Assembly (NCBI RefSeq): GCF_025151535.1
Contig: NZ_CP102288.1
Location: 2,365,501 to 2,429,500, forward strand
Direction: 5' to 3'
DNA from: Segatella copri DSM 18205
GTDB lineage: Bacteria; Bacteroidota; Bacteroidia; Bacteroidales; Bacteroidaceae
DNA length: 64,000 nt
Shown here: piece by piece, positions 10,101 to 16,652 of the stretch
Layout of the letters: every line of letters begins with the position of its first letter
Position numbering within the stretch: the first letter of the stretch is position 1
Made by a program: the position numbers and the translations under genes
Notes under the pieces: generated by a model
Databases searched by the model: none
Told to the model about the DNA's origin: nothing
What the model saw: only the letters and a program-made list of their open reading frames with translations

Positions 10101-11738
10101 ATGAGACATTTTATAACTATCGTACTACTGATACTACTACCACTATGCGCAAAAGCAGACAACAGCCAGCTCTACAAACAGCTGGATGCTGCCCTGGAAA
10201 AACGTGCGCATTATGTAGAAGTAAAAGAGAAAAGTCTGAACGACATCAAGCAGGGTGCCAAATATGTAACCAGCAACGAGGACAAGCTCAAGCTTTACGA
10301 GCAACTCGCCAATGGATACAAAGCCTACGAGTATGATTCAGCGATGACTTACGTAAAAAAAGGCCTTGTTCTTGCCCAAAAGAGCAACAACATCTTATAT
10401 TATAAAAGATTCCAACTTAGCCAAACCAGCCTGCTTATCACACGTGGATTCTATGCTGAAGCAAAAAACATCATGCAGAAGATAGAACCCAAGGAAGAAG
10501 ATCCGCTTGACTATCAGTTTCAATACTATTATACACTTTACGGACTATACAACAACTGGTCAACCTATTGTGAGAACAATGAATTCAGCAAGATTTACGA
10601 CCAGCAGAAAGTGGAATACCTGAAGAAAACATTAGAACTGTCGCCAAAGAAAGATGCATTCTATTACTACCTGCTGGGAGAGTTATACTATTACAGCAAT
10701 CATTCCAACAATAACAAGACCATCCTATACTACAAAAAAGCACTGAGTATGGAAAAGCCGGACAGCCGTCTCCATGCCATGACCGCCTTTGCCCTATCCG
10801 AAGTATACCAGAAAGCCAACAACCAGAAACTGACGGAACATTACCTGCTGGTTGCAGCCATCTCTGACATCACTTCTGCCACAAAAGAAAACGTAGCCCT
10901 GCAAAACATCGCACTCTTCATCTACAAACATAAGACCAGAAGTCTGAACAAAGCCCAGGAATACATCAACCTATCCCTGGAAGATGCTTATGCATACAAC
11001 AACCGGTTGCGCCGCATTGAGATTTCATCCAAATTGCAGATGATTACCAATGCCTATACAGATGACATCAGAGCCACCAACAGCATGCTCTACATTGCGC
11101 TGTCGGTCATTTTCCTGCTCTTGCTCGGAGTAGGACTTAGCAGTCTGTTCATCCGCAAGAAGAACAAACTTCTGAAACAGAAGAAAGACGAAATCACGGC
11201 TACATCGGCAAAAATGGAAGTTCTCAACAGCCAGTTGCACCTCATCAACGACGAACTGAAGGACACCAACCAGAAGCGCGAGAGACTGATAAAGGTGTAT
11301 ATTGACCTGTGCTATAAGAACATAGAGAGAAACAGCAAACTGCGCACCTTGGCAGTAAGAAAGATCAAGGCCAACCAGAGTAAGGAGCTGCTGAGCCTCC
11401 TTTCTTCCTCAACCAATACAGAGAAAGAGAACAAGGAGTTTCTGACGGAATTTGACAAGGCATTCCTGTCTCTGTACCCAACTTTTATAACCGAGCTGAA
11501 CAAGCAGCTTACAGAATCGGCACACATCCAGCTGAAAGAGAATGGAGAAATGCCCCCTATCCTCCGTGTGTGCGCCCTGTTAAGATTAGGCATCACCGAA
11601 AGTTCAAAGATAGCCGGCATCCTGTCTTATTCGCCACAAACCGTATACAACTACCGTTCCCTGCTCAAGAACAATGCCATCGACAAGGAGCACTTCGAAG
11701 AAAATGTGCTCAGACTCTGCATGGTGATAGCCGACTGA
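10101..11738 (+). CDS. SusR-like membrane-anchored transcriptional regulator (DUF6377 type)
   Basis: A 545-residue regulator with signal/anchor MRHFITIVLLILLPLCAKA, a periplasmic TPR-like helical sensor (about 20-325, many Tyr-rich A/B helices such as YYYLLGELYYYSNHSNNNK), one membrane span (about 328-349, MLYIALSVIFLLLLGVGLS), a coiled coil (about 352-400) and a cytoplasmic helical domain that ends in a LuxR-like HTH: LRLGITESSKIAGI, LSYSPQTVYNYRSLLK. This is the architecture and length (~540) of SusR, which senses maltose and activates the starch operon in Bacteroides. It is divergent from susC with 228 bp between, which strongly suggests that it controls 1174-9872. A second gene of this family lies at 43130-44794. 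Confidence 0.85.
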   Translation: MRHFITIVLLILLPLCAKADNSQLYKQLDAALEKRAHYVEVKEKSLNDIKQGAKYVTSNEDKLKLYEQLANGYKAYEYDSAMTYVKKGLVLAQKSNNILYYKRFQLSQTSLLITRGFYAEAKNIMQKIEPKEEDPLDYQFQYYYTLYGLYNNWSTYCENNEFSKIYDQQKVEYLKKTLELSPKKDAFYYYLLGELYYYSNHSNNNKTILYYKKALSMEKPDSRLHAMTAFALSEVYQKANNQKLTEHYLLVAAISDITSATKENVALQNIALFIYKHKTRSLNKAQEYINLSLEDAYAYNNRLRRIEISSKLQMITNAYTDDIRATNSMLYIALSVIFLLLLGVGLSSLFIRKKNKLLKQKKDEITATSAKMEVLNSQLHLINDELKDTNQKRERLIKVYIDLCYKNIERNSKLRTLAVRKIKANQSKELLSLLSSSTNTEKENKEFLTEFDKAFLSLYPTFITELNKQLTESAHIQLKENGEMPPILRVCALLRLGITESSKIAGILSYSPQTVYNYRSLLKNNAIDKEHFEENVLRLCMVIAD

Positions 11739-11911
11739 TCGGAGAAAAAAAAATGCATATCTATCTTCAAACGAGGGTGTGTCACTGAATGGCATCAACA
11801 AATTCTTGATAGACTTGAAATAACCATGGGCGTTTGATGGAGTTCTATCCTTTTTCAGACCAGTCACTACCCATGCCCCCTGTTTTAAGGGGCCATAGGT
11901 AAGACCATCCG

Positions 11912-12127
11912 TATTCAGTATTCAGTTATTCAGTTTTATTTTAAACCCTTACATGGATAAAGGGTTTGAAAACCCGGAAGAAAGGAATTTATTATTTTGT
12001 AATGTATTTTTTATTATTATATTATATATATTTATATATATAGATACATAGATAGTATATAAACTTTACTTTTTAGGGGGTAAAAAGTAACCCCTTAAAA
12101 AAAAACTGAATAACTGAATACTGAATA
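11912..12127. repeat. Inverted-repeat element A: TATTCAG-type arms around an AT-rich core
   Basis: The arms 11912-11937 and 12102-12127 are perfect 26-bp inverted repeats, each made of three TATTCAG-like units ending in TTTT. Between them are a hairpin AACCC...GGGTT (11944-11968), an AT-only tract (11987-12064) and a hairpin TTACTTTTTAGGGGG/CCCCTTA. No ORF of note is inside. The design (short direct repeats as arms, G4-T-A blocks, AT palindrome) recurs at 42690-42884. The surrounding 11739-11911 holds only a poor hairpin. Confidence 0.8.
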
Positions 12128-12212
12128 AGCGGGTCACTTGCAAAAGCGTGTGGATAGCATAGCACAATAAAAGCAAGCAGGTGTACGTTTATAGAGTAAA
12201 CGTTAGAAGAAA

Positions 12213-12593
12213 ATGGAACAGTATAGACTCTTAGCGGAATGCCTATTGCCAGCCCGCATGCTTGACTGGTTTGACTTGAAGACTGTACGTGTCGAGAAGA
12301 AAGGTGACACACAGGTGATTCACCTTTATCTCGATGAGAACGAGCAGAAACCTGACGACGGAGAAGACCTGCGCCCCAATGGATTTACACGCGAAAGTGT
12401 GTTTCACGACTTTCCGATTAGAGGTCAGGAAGTACTGCTTCACGTGCGCCGTCGCAGATGGCTTGATGCAGATGGTCACAACGTGATGACCGAATGCAAT
12501 CTCATTCAGGAGTCCACCCGCTGCTCAACCGAGTTGGCGGATTTTTTAAAAGAAGCGTTTGGAGACGCGCCCTATAACGGCCCGTTCGTTTGA
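12213..12593 (+). CDS. IS transposase N-terminal frame (ISAon1-type N region)
   Basis: A 126-residue frame, the N-terminal part of an ISL3-like transposase: EQYRLLAECLLPARMLDWFD, HLYLDENEQK, RPNGFTRESVFHDFPIRGQE and VLLHVRRRRWLDADG. The DFPIRG and HVRRRRW blocks are the hallmark of ISAon1-family N regions. The product alone lacks a catalytic domain. The frame passes a T6A4 run at 12542-12551 and stops at 12593; the next frame opens at 12550, so the two probably join by frameshifting. The homologous frame of the IS at 59082 has the same structure. Confidence 0.85.
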   Translation: MEQYRLLAECLLPARMLDWFDLKTVRVEKKGDTQVIHLYLDENEQKPDDGEDLRPNGFTRESVFHDFPIRGQEVLLHVRRRRWLDADGHNVMTECNLIQESTRCSTELADFLKEAFGDAPYNGPFV

Positions 12594-13605
12594 GGATGAC
12601 TATCACATAGACGGTGATGAGTATGGCAGAGCCTACAAGGACCACCTAAGCGGCTATCGTGAATGGTCTGAACTAGGCCATGCTGACGAGTGGCTCATCT
12701 TCCCAGAGAACATAAGTCCTCACGTCAGCATAGATGAGACATGCTTGTCCACGGGAGAGGTATACACAATAGCCTCGAACAAGGATGCACATGGTCGCAA
12801 GGGATGCCTTATTGCTGTAGTCAAGGGCACTAAGGCAAAGGATGTCATAAAGGCATTGATGAAGATACCAGAAGCGTTGAGAATGAGCGTGGAAGAGGTT
12901 ACTCTCGACTTCTCTGAGAGTATGCACAACATAGTAGAGACATGCTTTCCGAAGGCTATGCGTACGCTCGACCGGTTCCATCATCAGCAGTTTTGTCTTG
13001 AAGCCTTGCAAGAGGTACGCAGAGAGTATAGGCGTGAGCAGATGACACTTGATGCCCATGCTAGGGAAGAGCACCGTCTGATGATGCGCCAGCTGCAGGA
13101 GAACGATGGTCCATTTGTGGATGAGGAGGGCAATGCCATAAGGCGCAATGCAAGGTACTATCCCGAAAGACTTGAGAACGGAGAGACTCGTGCAGAACTC
13201 CTTGCACGCAGTAAGGGGCTACTTATGATGTCACCCGAGAAATGGACAGGCACACAGAAGGAACGTGCAGAAATACTGTTCCGTGAGTTTCCGGACATAA
13301 AGACGGCTTTCTCGCTTACCCACTCTCTTCGAATGATATTCTCGCAGAGGTGTACTAAGGAGCAAGGTGCTGTCAGCCTGCATTCATGGTACTCGAAGGT
13401 CGGTGAGTTCGGTAACAAAGCGTTCAATGATATTGCTGCCGCCATGTACGACCGTGAGGATGAGATCCTTAACTATTTTGTCAATCGCTCTACCAATGCA
13501 TCAGCAGAATCCCTCAATGCAAAGATCAAGCATTTCAGAGCACAACTCAGAGGTATTATTGACCGTAAGTTCTTTCTCTTCAGACTAATGAAAATCTATG
13601 CCTAA
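12550..13605 (+). CDS. IS transposase catalytic frame (DDE, ISL3 type), likely made by frameshift
   Basis: The +1 frame relative to the N region is open from 12550 and has no ATG near its beginning (first candidate is TTG at 12559), so translation by frameshift at T6A4 is likelier than independent initiation. The ~350-residue segment has the ISL3 DDE layout: HVSIDETCL (first Asp), TLDFSESMHNIV and LDRFHHQQF (second Asp region), and NRSTNASAESLNAKIKHFR carrying the Glu. It catalyses excision and integration of the IS. About half of its residues appear to match the IS at 59082, so the two are different elements of one family. Confidence 0.82.
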   Translation, partial: KKRLETRPITARSFEDDYHIDGDEYGRAYKDHLSGYREWSELGHADEWLIFPENISPHVSIDETCLSTGEVYTIASNKDAHGRKGCLIAVVKGTKAKDVIKALMKIPEALRMSVEEVTLDFSESMHNIVETCFPKAMRTLDRFHHQQFCLEALQEVRREYRREQMTLDAHAREEHRLMMRQLQENDGPFVDEEGNAIRRNARYYPERLENGETRAELLARSKGLLMMSPEKWTGTQKERAEILFREFPDIKTAFSLTHSLRMIFSQRCTKEQGAVSLHSWYSKVGEFGNKAFNDIAAAMYDREDEILNYFVNRSTNASAESLNAKIKHFRAQLRGIIDRKFFLFRLMKIYA

Positions 13606-13777
13606 TCCACACACTTTTACTGGTGACCCGAATAAGCTGCTATGTTTTCTTCTCTTTTACTCTATGTTTTCTCTTTAGAAAAACTATGAGTTATGGCGCG
13701 CGAAACGGCGAGTTAGATTGTTTAACAGGTTTCGGATTGAAAGCGTGCTGAAAATCGCCCCTTATCACACGCTGAAA

Positions 13778-13809
13778 TTTGGTGGTATCGGGAAATTGCA
13801 ATATCTTTG
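13778..13809 (+). promoter_or_regulatory. Consensus promoter without a downstream ORF
   Basis: TTTG (13778-13781), exactly 20 bp, TATCTTTG (13802-13809). No coding frame begins before 14119, and that gene has its own -7 box at 14060. An equivalent promoter is found at the same place in the related element at 43066-43097. Confidence 0.7.
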
Positions 13810-13813
13810 CTTC

Positions 13814-13896
13814 GTCGTTTGAAGAAAGGCTGCACTCTTTAAAGGTAAAAAGACCTTAGCTTATTAAAAGTCCTTGGTGCACTGGGGGCTTTTTTG
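13814..13896 (+). ncRNA. Candidate small RNA downstream of the orphan promoter
   Basis: A transcript from the promoter at 13778-13809 would begin near 13814. It could fold with TGCAC (about 13834) pairing GTGCA (about 13877), enclosing a hairpin AAGGT-aaaaag-ACCTT, and it meets a run of six T's at 13890-13895 after GGGGGC. No ORF is present. This is inferred from promoter plus fold; expression is unknown. Confidence 0.35.
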
Positions 13897-13900
13897 CCTT

Positions 13901-13945
13901 CGGGGGACCAGCGATAGAATCGCTGGGGACGGGGGCGCGAAGGGG
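13901..13945 (+). repeat. 45-bp REP-like repeat, copy 1
   Basis: A GC-rich 45-mer holding the hairpin CAGCGAT-aga-ATCGCTG flanked by GGGGGAC and GACGGGGG. The reverse strand at 60836-60880 has a copy of equal length, ~80% identical, with two compensatory base-pair changes in the stem. Confidence 0.75.
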
Positions 13946-13949
13946 TTAA

Positions 13950-13999
13950 GGCTCTTTTTACTTTTTACCTTTTTACTTTTTTACCTTTTTACTTTTAAT
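13950..13999. repeat. Simple repeat of CTTTTTAC type
   Basis: Tandem imperfect (C)TTTTTAC(C) units. The same repeat in the opposite orientation, GGTAAAAAG, lies at 36795-36845. Apart from this, the 45-bp repeat, the candidate small RNA and the IS border, I see nothing in 13638-14118. Confidence 0.6.
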
Positions 14000-14118
14000 T
14001 AGTATATATCATAGCCAAACATTTTCCACCTATTTTGCTAGAATTTCCCAAAAACTTCGTATCTTTGCAATGGCTTTATACAAGATAAGCTGTTTATAAA
14101 ATCATCAAACGTAGAATT

Positions 14119-14799
14119 ATGGAAAGAAAAAGTTATTCTATAGATATAAATCGCATTGCACAATATGCCATGTATGCATATTGCATTTTCGCATTGTTTT
14201 CGCTGGCATTTTCTGTTTGCGGGCAAGCGGGCTTATCCTTCAGAACAAGCCCCATCCTGATTCCAATAAGTCCCATCCTGGTTACCATCAAGCAACTGGT
14301 CTTGCAGCTCGCCCCTATAGCTTTATGGGGAATATTCCGCTACACGCTACCGGCAGGCGTAAAATTGCTACGACGCTGCAGCGAGTTGATGGTACTTTAC
14401 TATGTGCTCTCATTCATCCTGGGCCAATGCTTCAATCTTCATCTCGTAACGATGATGCAGAACGGACAGATTACCCAAATGGCTTCCATACTCACCTGGA
14501 CAGAAAGCACGATGGGCCTGATTTCCGTCATCGCCTCCCTGGTAGCCGGCTGTCATCTGTGCAGCAAGCACAGGGGCAACATGCGCAAACTGGGCATAGC
14601 CCTTGTCCTGGTTTTCATTGCATGGCTGCTATGCTCGAATCTCCTCCCTGCGGCAGTGTTTTATCTGGCAGGTAACACCCAGCAGGCAGCCTTCATCAGC
14701 GTGTACATTATCAGTATGATAACCACAACATCGGCTTATATATACGCATACTACATGATGTATCGGGCGATAAAAACTATAGGATGTATCGGGCAATAA
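14119..14799 (+). CDS. Hypothetical multi-pass membrane protein
   Basis: A 226-residue protein of unknown family. Hydrophobic stretches suggest about six membrane spans: AMYAYCIFALFSLAFSVCG, ILVTIKQLVLQLAPIALWGI, LMVLYYVLSFILGQCF, GLISVIASLVAGCHL, LGIALVLVFIAWLLC, and ISVYIISMITTTSAYIYAYY. It resembles small DUF2975-like or membrane-sensor proteins only in layout; no motif fixes a function. A -7 box TATCTTTG (14060-14067) precedes it. It stands alone between the IS region and the ATPase gene and has no obvious operon partner. Confidence 0.65.
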   Translation: MERKSYSIDINRIAQYAMYAYCIFALFSLAFSVCGQAGLSFRTSPILIPISPILVTIKQLVLQLAPIALWGIFRYTLPAGVKLLRRCSELMVLYYVLSFILGQCFNLHLVTMMQNGQITQMASILTWTESTMGLISVIASLVAGCHLCSKHRGNMRKLGIALVLVFIAWLLCSNLLPAAVFYLAGNTQQAAFISVYIISMITTTSAYIYAYYMMYRAIKTIGCIGQ

Positions 14800-14854
14800 A
14801 TACAAATTCTCGGATATACAGATTACAGAAAGTGTTATCAGTTTTACAGAAAGA

Positions 14855-14917
14855 AAATTGCAATACACTGCAAATTTTACCCAAAAACACAAGAAATTTG
14901 CAATACACTGCAAATTT
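14855..14917. promoter_or_regulatory. Two 24-bp palindromic repeats, possible operators
   Basis: TTGCAATACACTGCAAATTT occurs at about 14858-14877 and 14898-14917, exactly 40 bp apart. Each is a dyad (TTTGCA...TGCAAA). The second copy ends 15 bp before the -7 box of the ATPase gene, a position fit for a repressor or activator. Confidence 0.5.
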
Positions 14918-14932
14918 CCCGAAAAAGTTTCG

Positions 14933-14940
14933 TATATTTG
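14933..14940 (+). promoter_or_regulatory. -7 element of the DUF4143 ATPase gene
   Basis: TATATTTG, 78 bp before the ATG at 15018 and just downstream of the twin palindromes. Confidence 0.55.
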
Positions 14941-15017
14941 CAGCGCATTTCATTTTTAGCAATCAAGATAGAATGCAAAATGAATAGCAAAGTGAATAAA
15001 TAGAACATAAAGAGAAT

Positions 15018-16232
15018 ATGATAGAGCGTAAAGAATACATGAATCTCCTGGAGAAATGGAGAGACAAGAAGGCCATCAAGGTAGTAACAGGCATACGACG
15101 CTGTGGCAAGTCATCGCTGCTGAGAATGTTTAGGGAGAAACTTCTCTCGGACGGAGTATCCGAAGAACAAGTACAGAACCTCAACTTCGAGGATCTCGAC
15201 AACGAGCCGTTCCTCGACTATAAAATTTTGTACGCTCACGTAAAGCAGAACCTGTGCCCAGACAAGATGAACTATCTTTTCTTTGACGAGATACAGATGG
15301 TGGAAAATTTCCAGAAAGTGATAGACAGCCTGTTTCTGCTAGACAACGTAGACATTTACGTTACTGGCAGCAATGCCTACCTGCTCTCTGGCGAAATAGC
15401 CACCCTGCTCACCGGAAGATACATCGAAATCAAACTCTTCCCTTTCTCCTTCCGAGAATTCATGCAAACGCAGCCTGCCCATACTTCCCGAGAGCTCGCC
15501 TATCGCCAATACATCGAACTGGGTTCCTTCCCATACATTCCCCAAATCAGCCAAGACCGAGAGATGGTGCGTGAATACCTGTCAGGTCTCTACAACACCA
15601 TCGTACTGAAAGATGTGGTGAGCCGCAAGAAGATAACCGATGTGATGATGTTGCAAAGTGTGGTAAGATTCCTTGCTGACAATATAGGCAACATATCCGT
15701 AATCAAGCGCATCAGCGACACCATGACCTCGCTGGGAAGAAAGACTACATCTCATACGATAGAAAACTACGTCTCTGCCCTCACCGACAGCTATATCTTC
15801 TACCCTGTGCAGAGATATGATGCCAAGGGTAAGCAGCTATTGAAGACTGGACAGAAACTTTATCTTGCCGACGTAGGTCTGCGCCAAGTCATCAATGGCA
15901 CCAAAGGTGGCGACTTGGGGCACGTACTGGAGAACATCGTGTATCTGGAACTAGCACGACGAGGCGGAGAAATCTATGTAGGCAAAGCCGGTGATGCAGA
16001 AATAGACTTCGTGGTAATCATTGGTGAACACAAGGCATACTATCAGGTATCGCTCAGCGTAAGGGATGAGACCACGATGCAGAGAGAATTGGCACCCCTG
16101 AAGTCCATCTCCGACAATTTTCCAAAATATCTGCTCACCCTGGACAACGACCCCGTCCAGTTTCATGATGGAATCAAGCAAGAATATGTGCTCGACTGGC
16201 TTATGGAATGCTATGATTCGCCTAAAAAATAA
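15018..16232 (+). CDS. AAA ATPase with DUF4143 domain
   Basis: A 404-residue P-loop protein. Walker A is GIRRCGKSSLLR (about 26-37), Walker B NYLFFDEIQMV (about 91-101), sensor 1 YVTGSNAYLL, followed by GRYIEIKLFPFSFREF, the classic AAA_14 end. The second half (about 205-350) is DUF4143, with its restriction-endonuclease-like fold cues YLADVGLR, LENIVYLELARRG and EIDFVV. Such proteins are abundant in Bacteroidota and archaea; roles in DNA handling or toxin-like activity have been proposed but no reaction is established. It is a single gene, 18 bp before the nitroreductase-like gene. Confidence 0.88.
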   Translation: MIERKEYMNLLEKWRDKKAIKVVTGIRRCGKSSLLRMFREKLLSDGVSEEQVQNLNFEDLDNEPFLDYKILYAHVKQNLCPDKMNYLFFDEIQMVENFQKVIDSLFLLDNVDIYVTGSNAYLLSGEIATLLTGRYIEIKLFPFSFREFMQTQPAHTSRELAYRQYIELGSFPYIPQISQDREMVREYLSGLYNTIVLKDVVSRKKITDVMMLQSVVRFLADNIGNISVIKRISDTMTSLGRKTTSHTIENYVSALTDSYIFYPVQRYDAKGKQLLKTGQKLYLADVGLRQVINGTKGGDLGHVLENIVYLELARRGGEIYVGKAGDAEIDFVVIIGEHKAYYQVSLSVRDETTMQRELAPLKSISDNFPKYLLTLDNDPVQFHDGIKQEYVLDWLMECYDSPKK

Positions 16233-16250
16233 GACTCACACAGAAAAACA

Positions 16251-16640
16251 ATGATGGAAAAGAATCAGATTTTTGAAAATATTATGAGCCGTACATCGGT
16301 GAGAAGTTATACAGACATGCCACCGCTCGCCATCGTGGTTTGCGGATGCCTTGACAAGACGCTGGAAGGCACAGAGCAGGAGTTCTGGATTCAAGACTGT
16401 TCGGCAGCCACGGAGAACATTCTGCTGATGGCTCACGGCCTGGGACTCGGCGGTGTATGGACAGCCCTCTATCCCCTGAAAGAACGATACGAGGGAATGC
16501 AGCAACTGCTGCATCTGCCCAAGACGATGATTCCGCTCAACGCCCTCATCATCGGATATCCGAAGAATCAGGCGGAAGCAAAGGATAAGTGGAAAGAGGA
16601 GAATATTTCCTATAATAAATGGATGGAGAAAAATTCATAA
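16251..16640 (+). CDS. Nitroreductase-family protein with an internal deletion
   Basis: A 129-residue protein. The start IFENIMSRTSVRSYTD and the end (APLAIVVCGC-type strand, FWIQDCSAATENILLMAHGL, GLGGVWTALYP, LNALIIGYP) are those of FMN-dependent nitroreductases of ~170 residues. Between SYTD and PPLAIVVCG about 45-50 residues are missing, including the AAPTA..RQPW stretch that holds FMN phosphate and the dimer helix. The frame is kept across the gap. It is probably inactive or altered in cofactor binding. It lies 12 bp before the mutS-like gene, so it may be co-transcribed. The deletion is judged from family knowledge, not from an alignment. Confidence 0.75.
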   Translation: MMEKNQIFENIMSRTSVRSYTDMPPLAIVVCGCLDKTLEGTEQEFWIQDCSAATENILLMAHGLGLGGVWTALYPLKERYEGMQQLLHLPKTMIPLNALIIGYPKNQAEAKDKWKEENISYNKWMEKNS

Positions 16641-16652
16641 TAAAGAAAAAGT

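Larger units (their letters stand above)
12131..13629 (+). mobile_element. ISL3-type (ISAon1-like) insertion sequence, 1499 bp
   Basis: Imperfect terminal inverted repeats: left GGGTCACTTGCAAAAG and GTGTGGATAG from 12131, right (reverse complement) GGGTCACCAGTAAAAG and TGTGTGGATTAG ending at 13629. The 8-bp direct repeat GAATAAGC flanks it on both sides (12123-12130 and 13630-13637), which is the target duplication size of ISL3. It carries two overlapping transposase frames, both apparently intact. The left target copy overlaps the last bases of element A, so the IS entered exactly at that element's right border. Confidence 0.9.
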
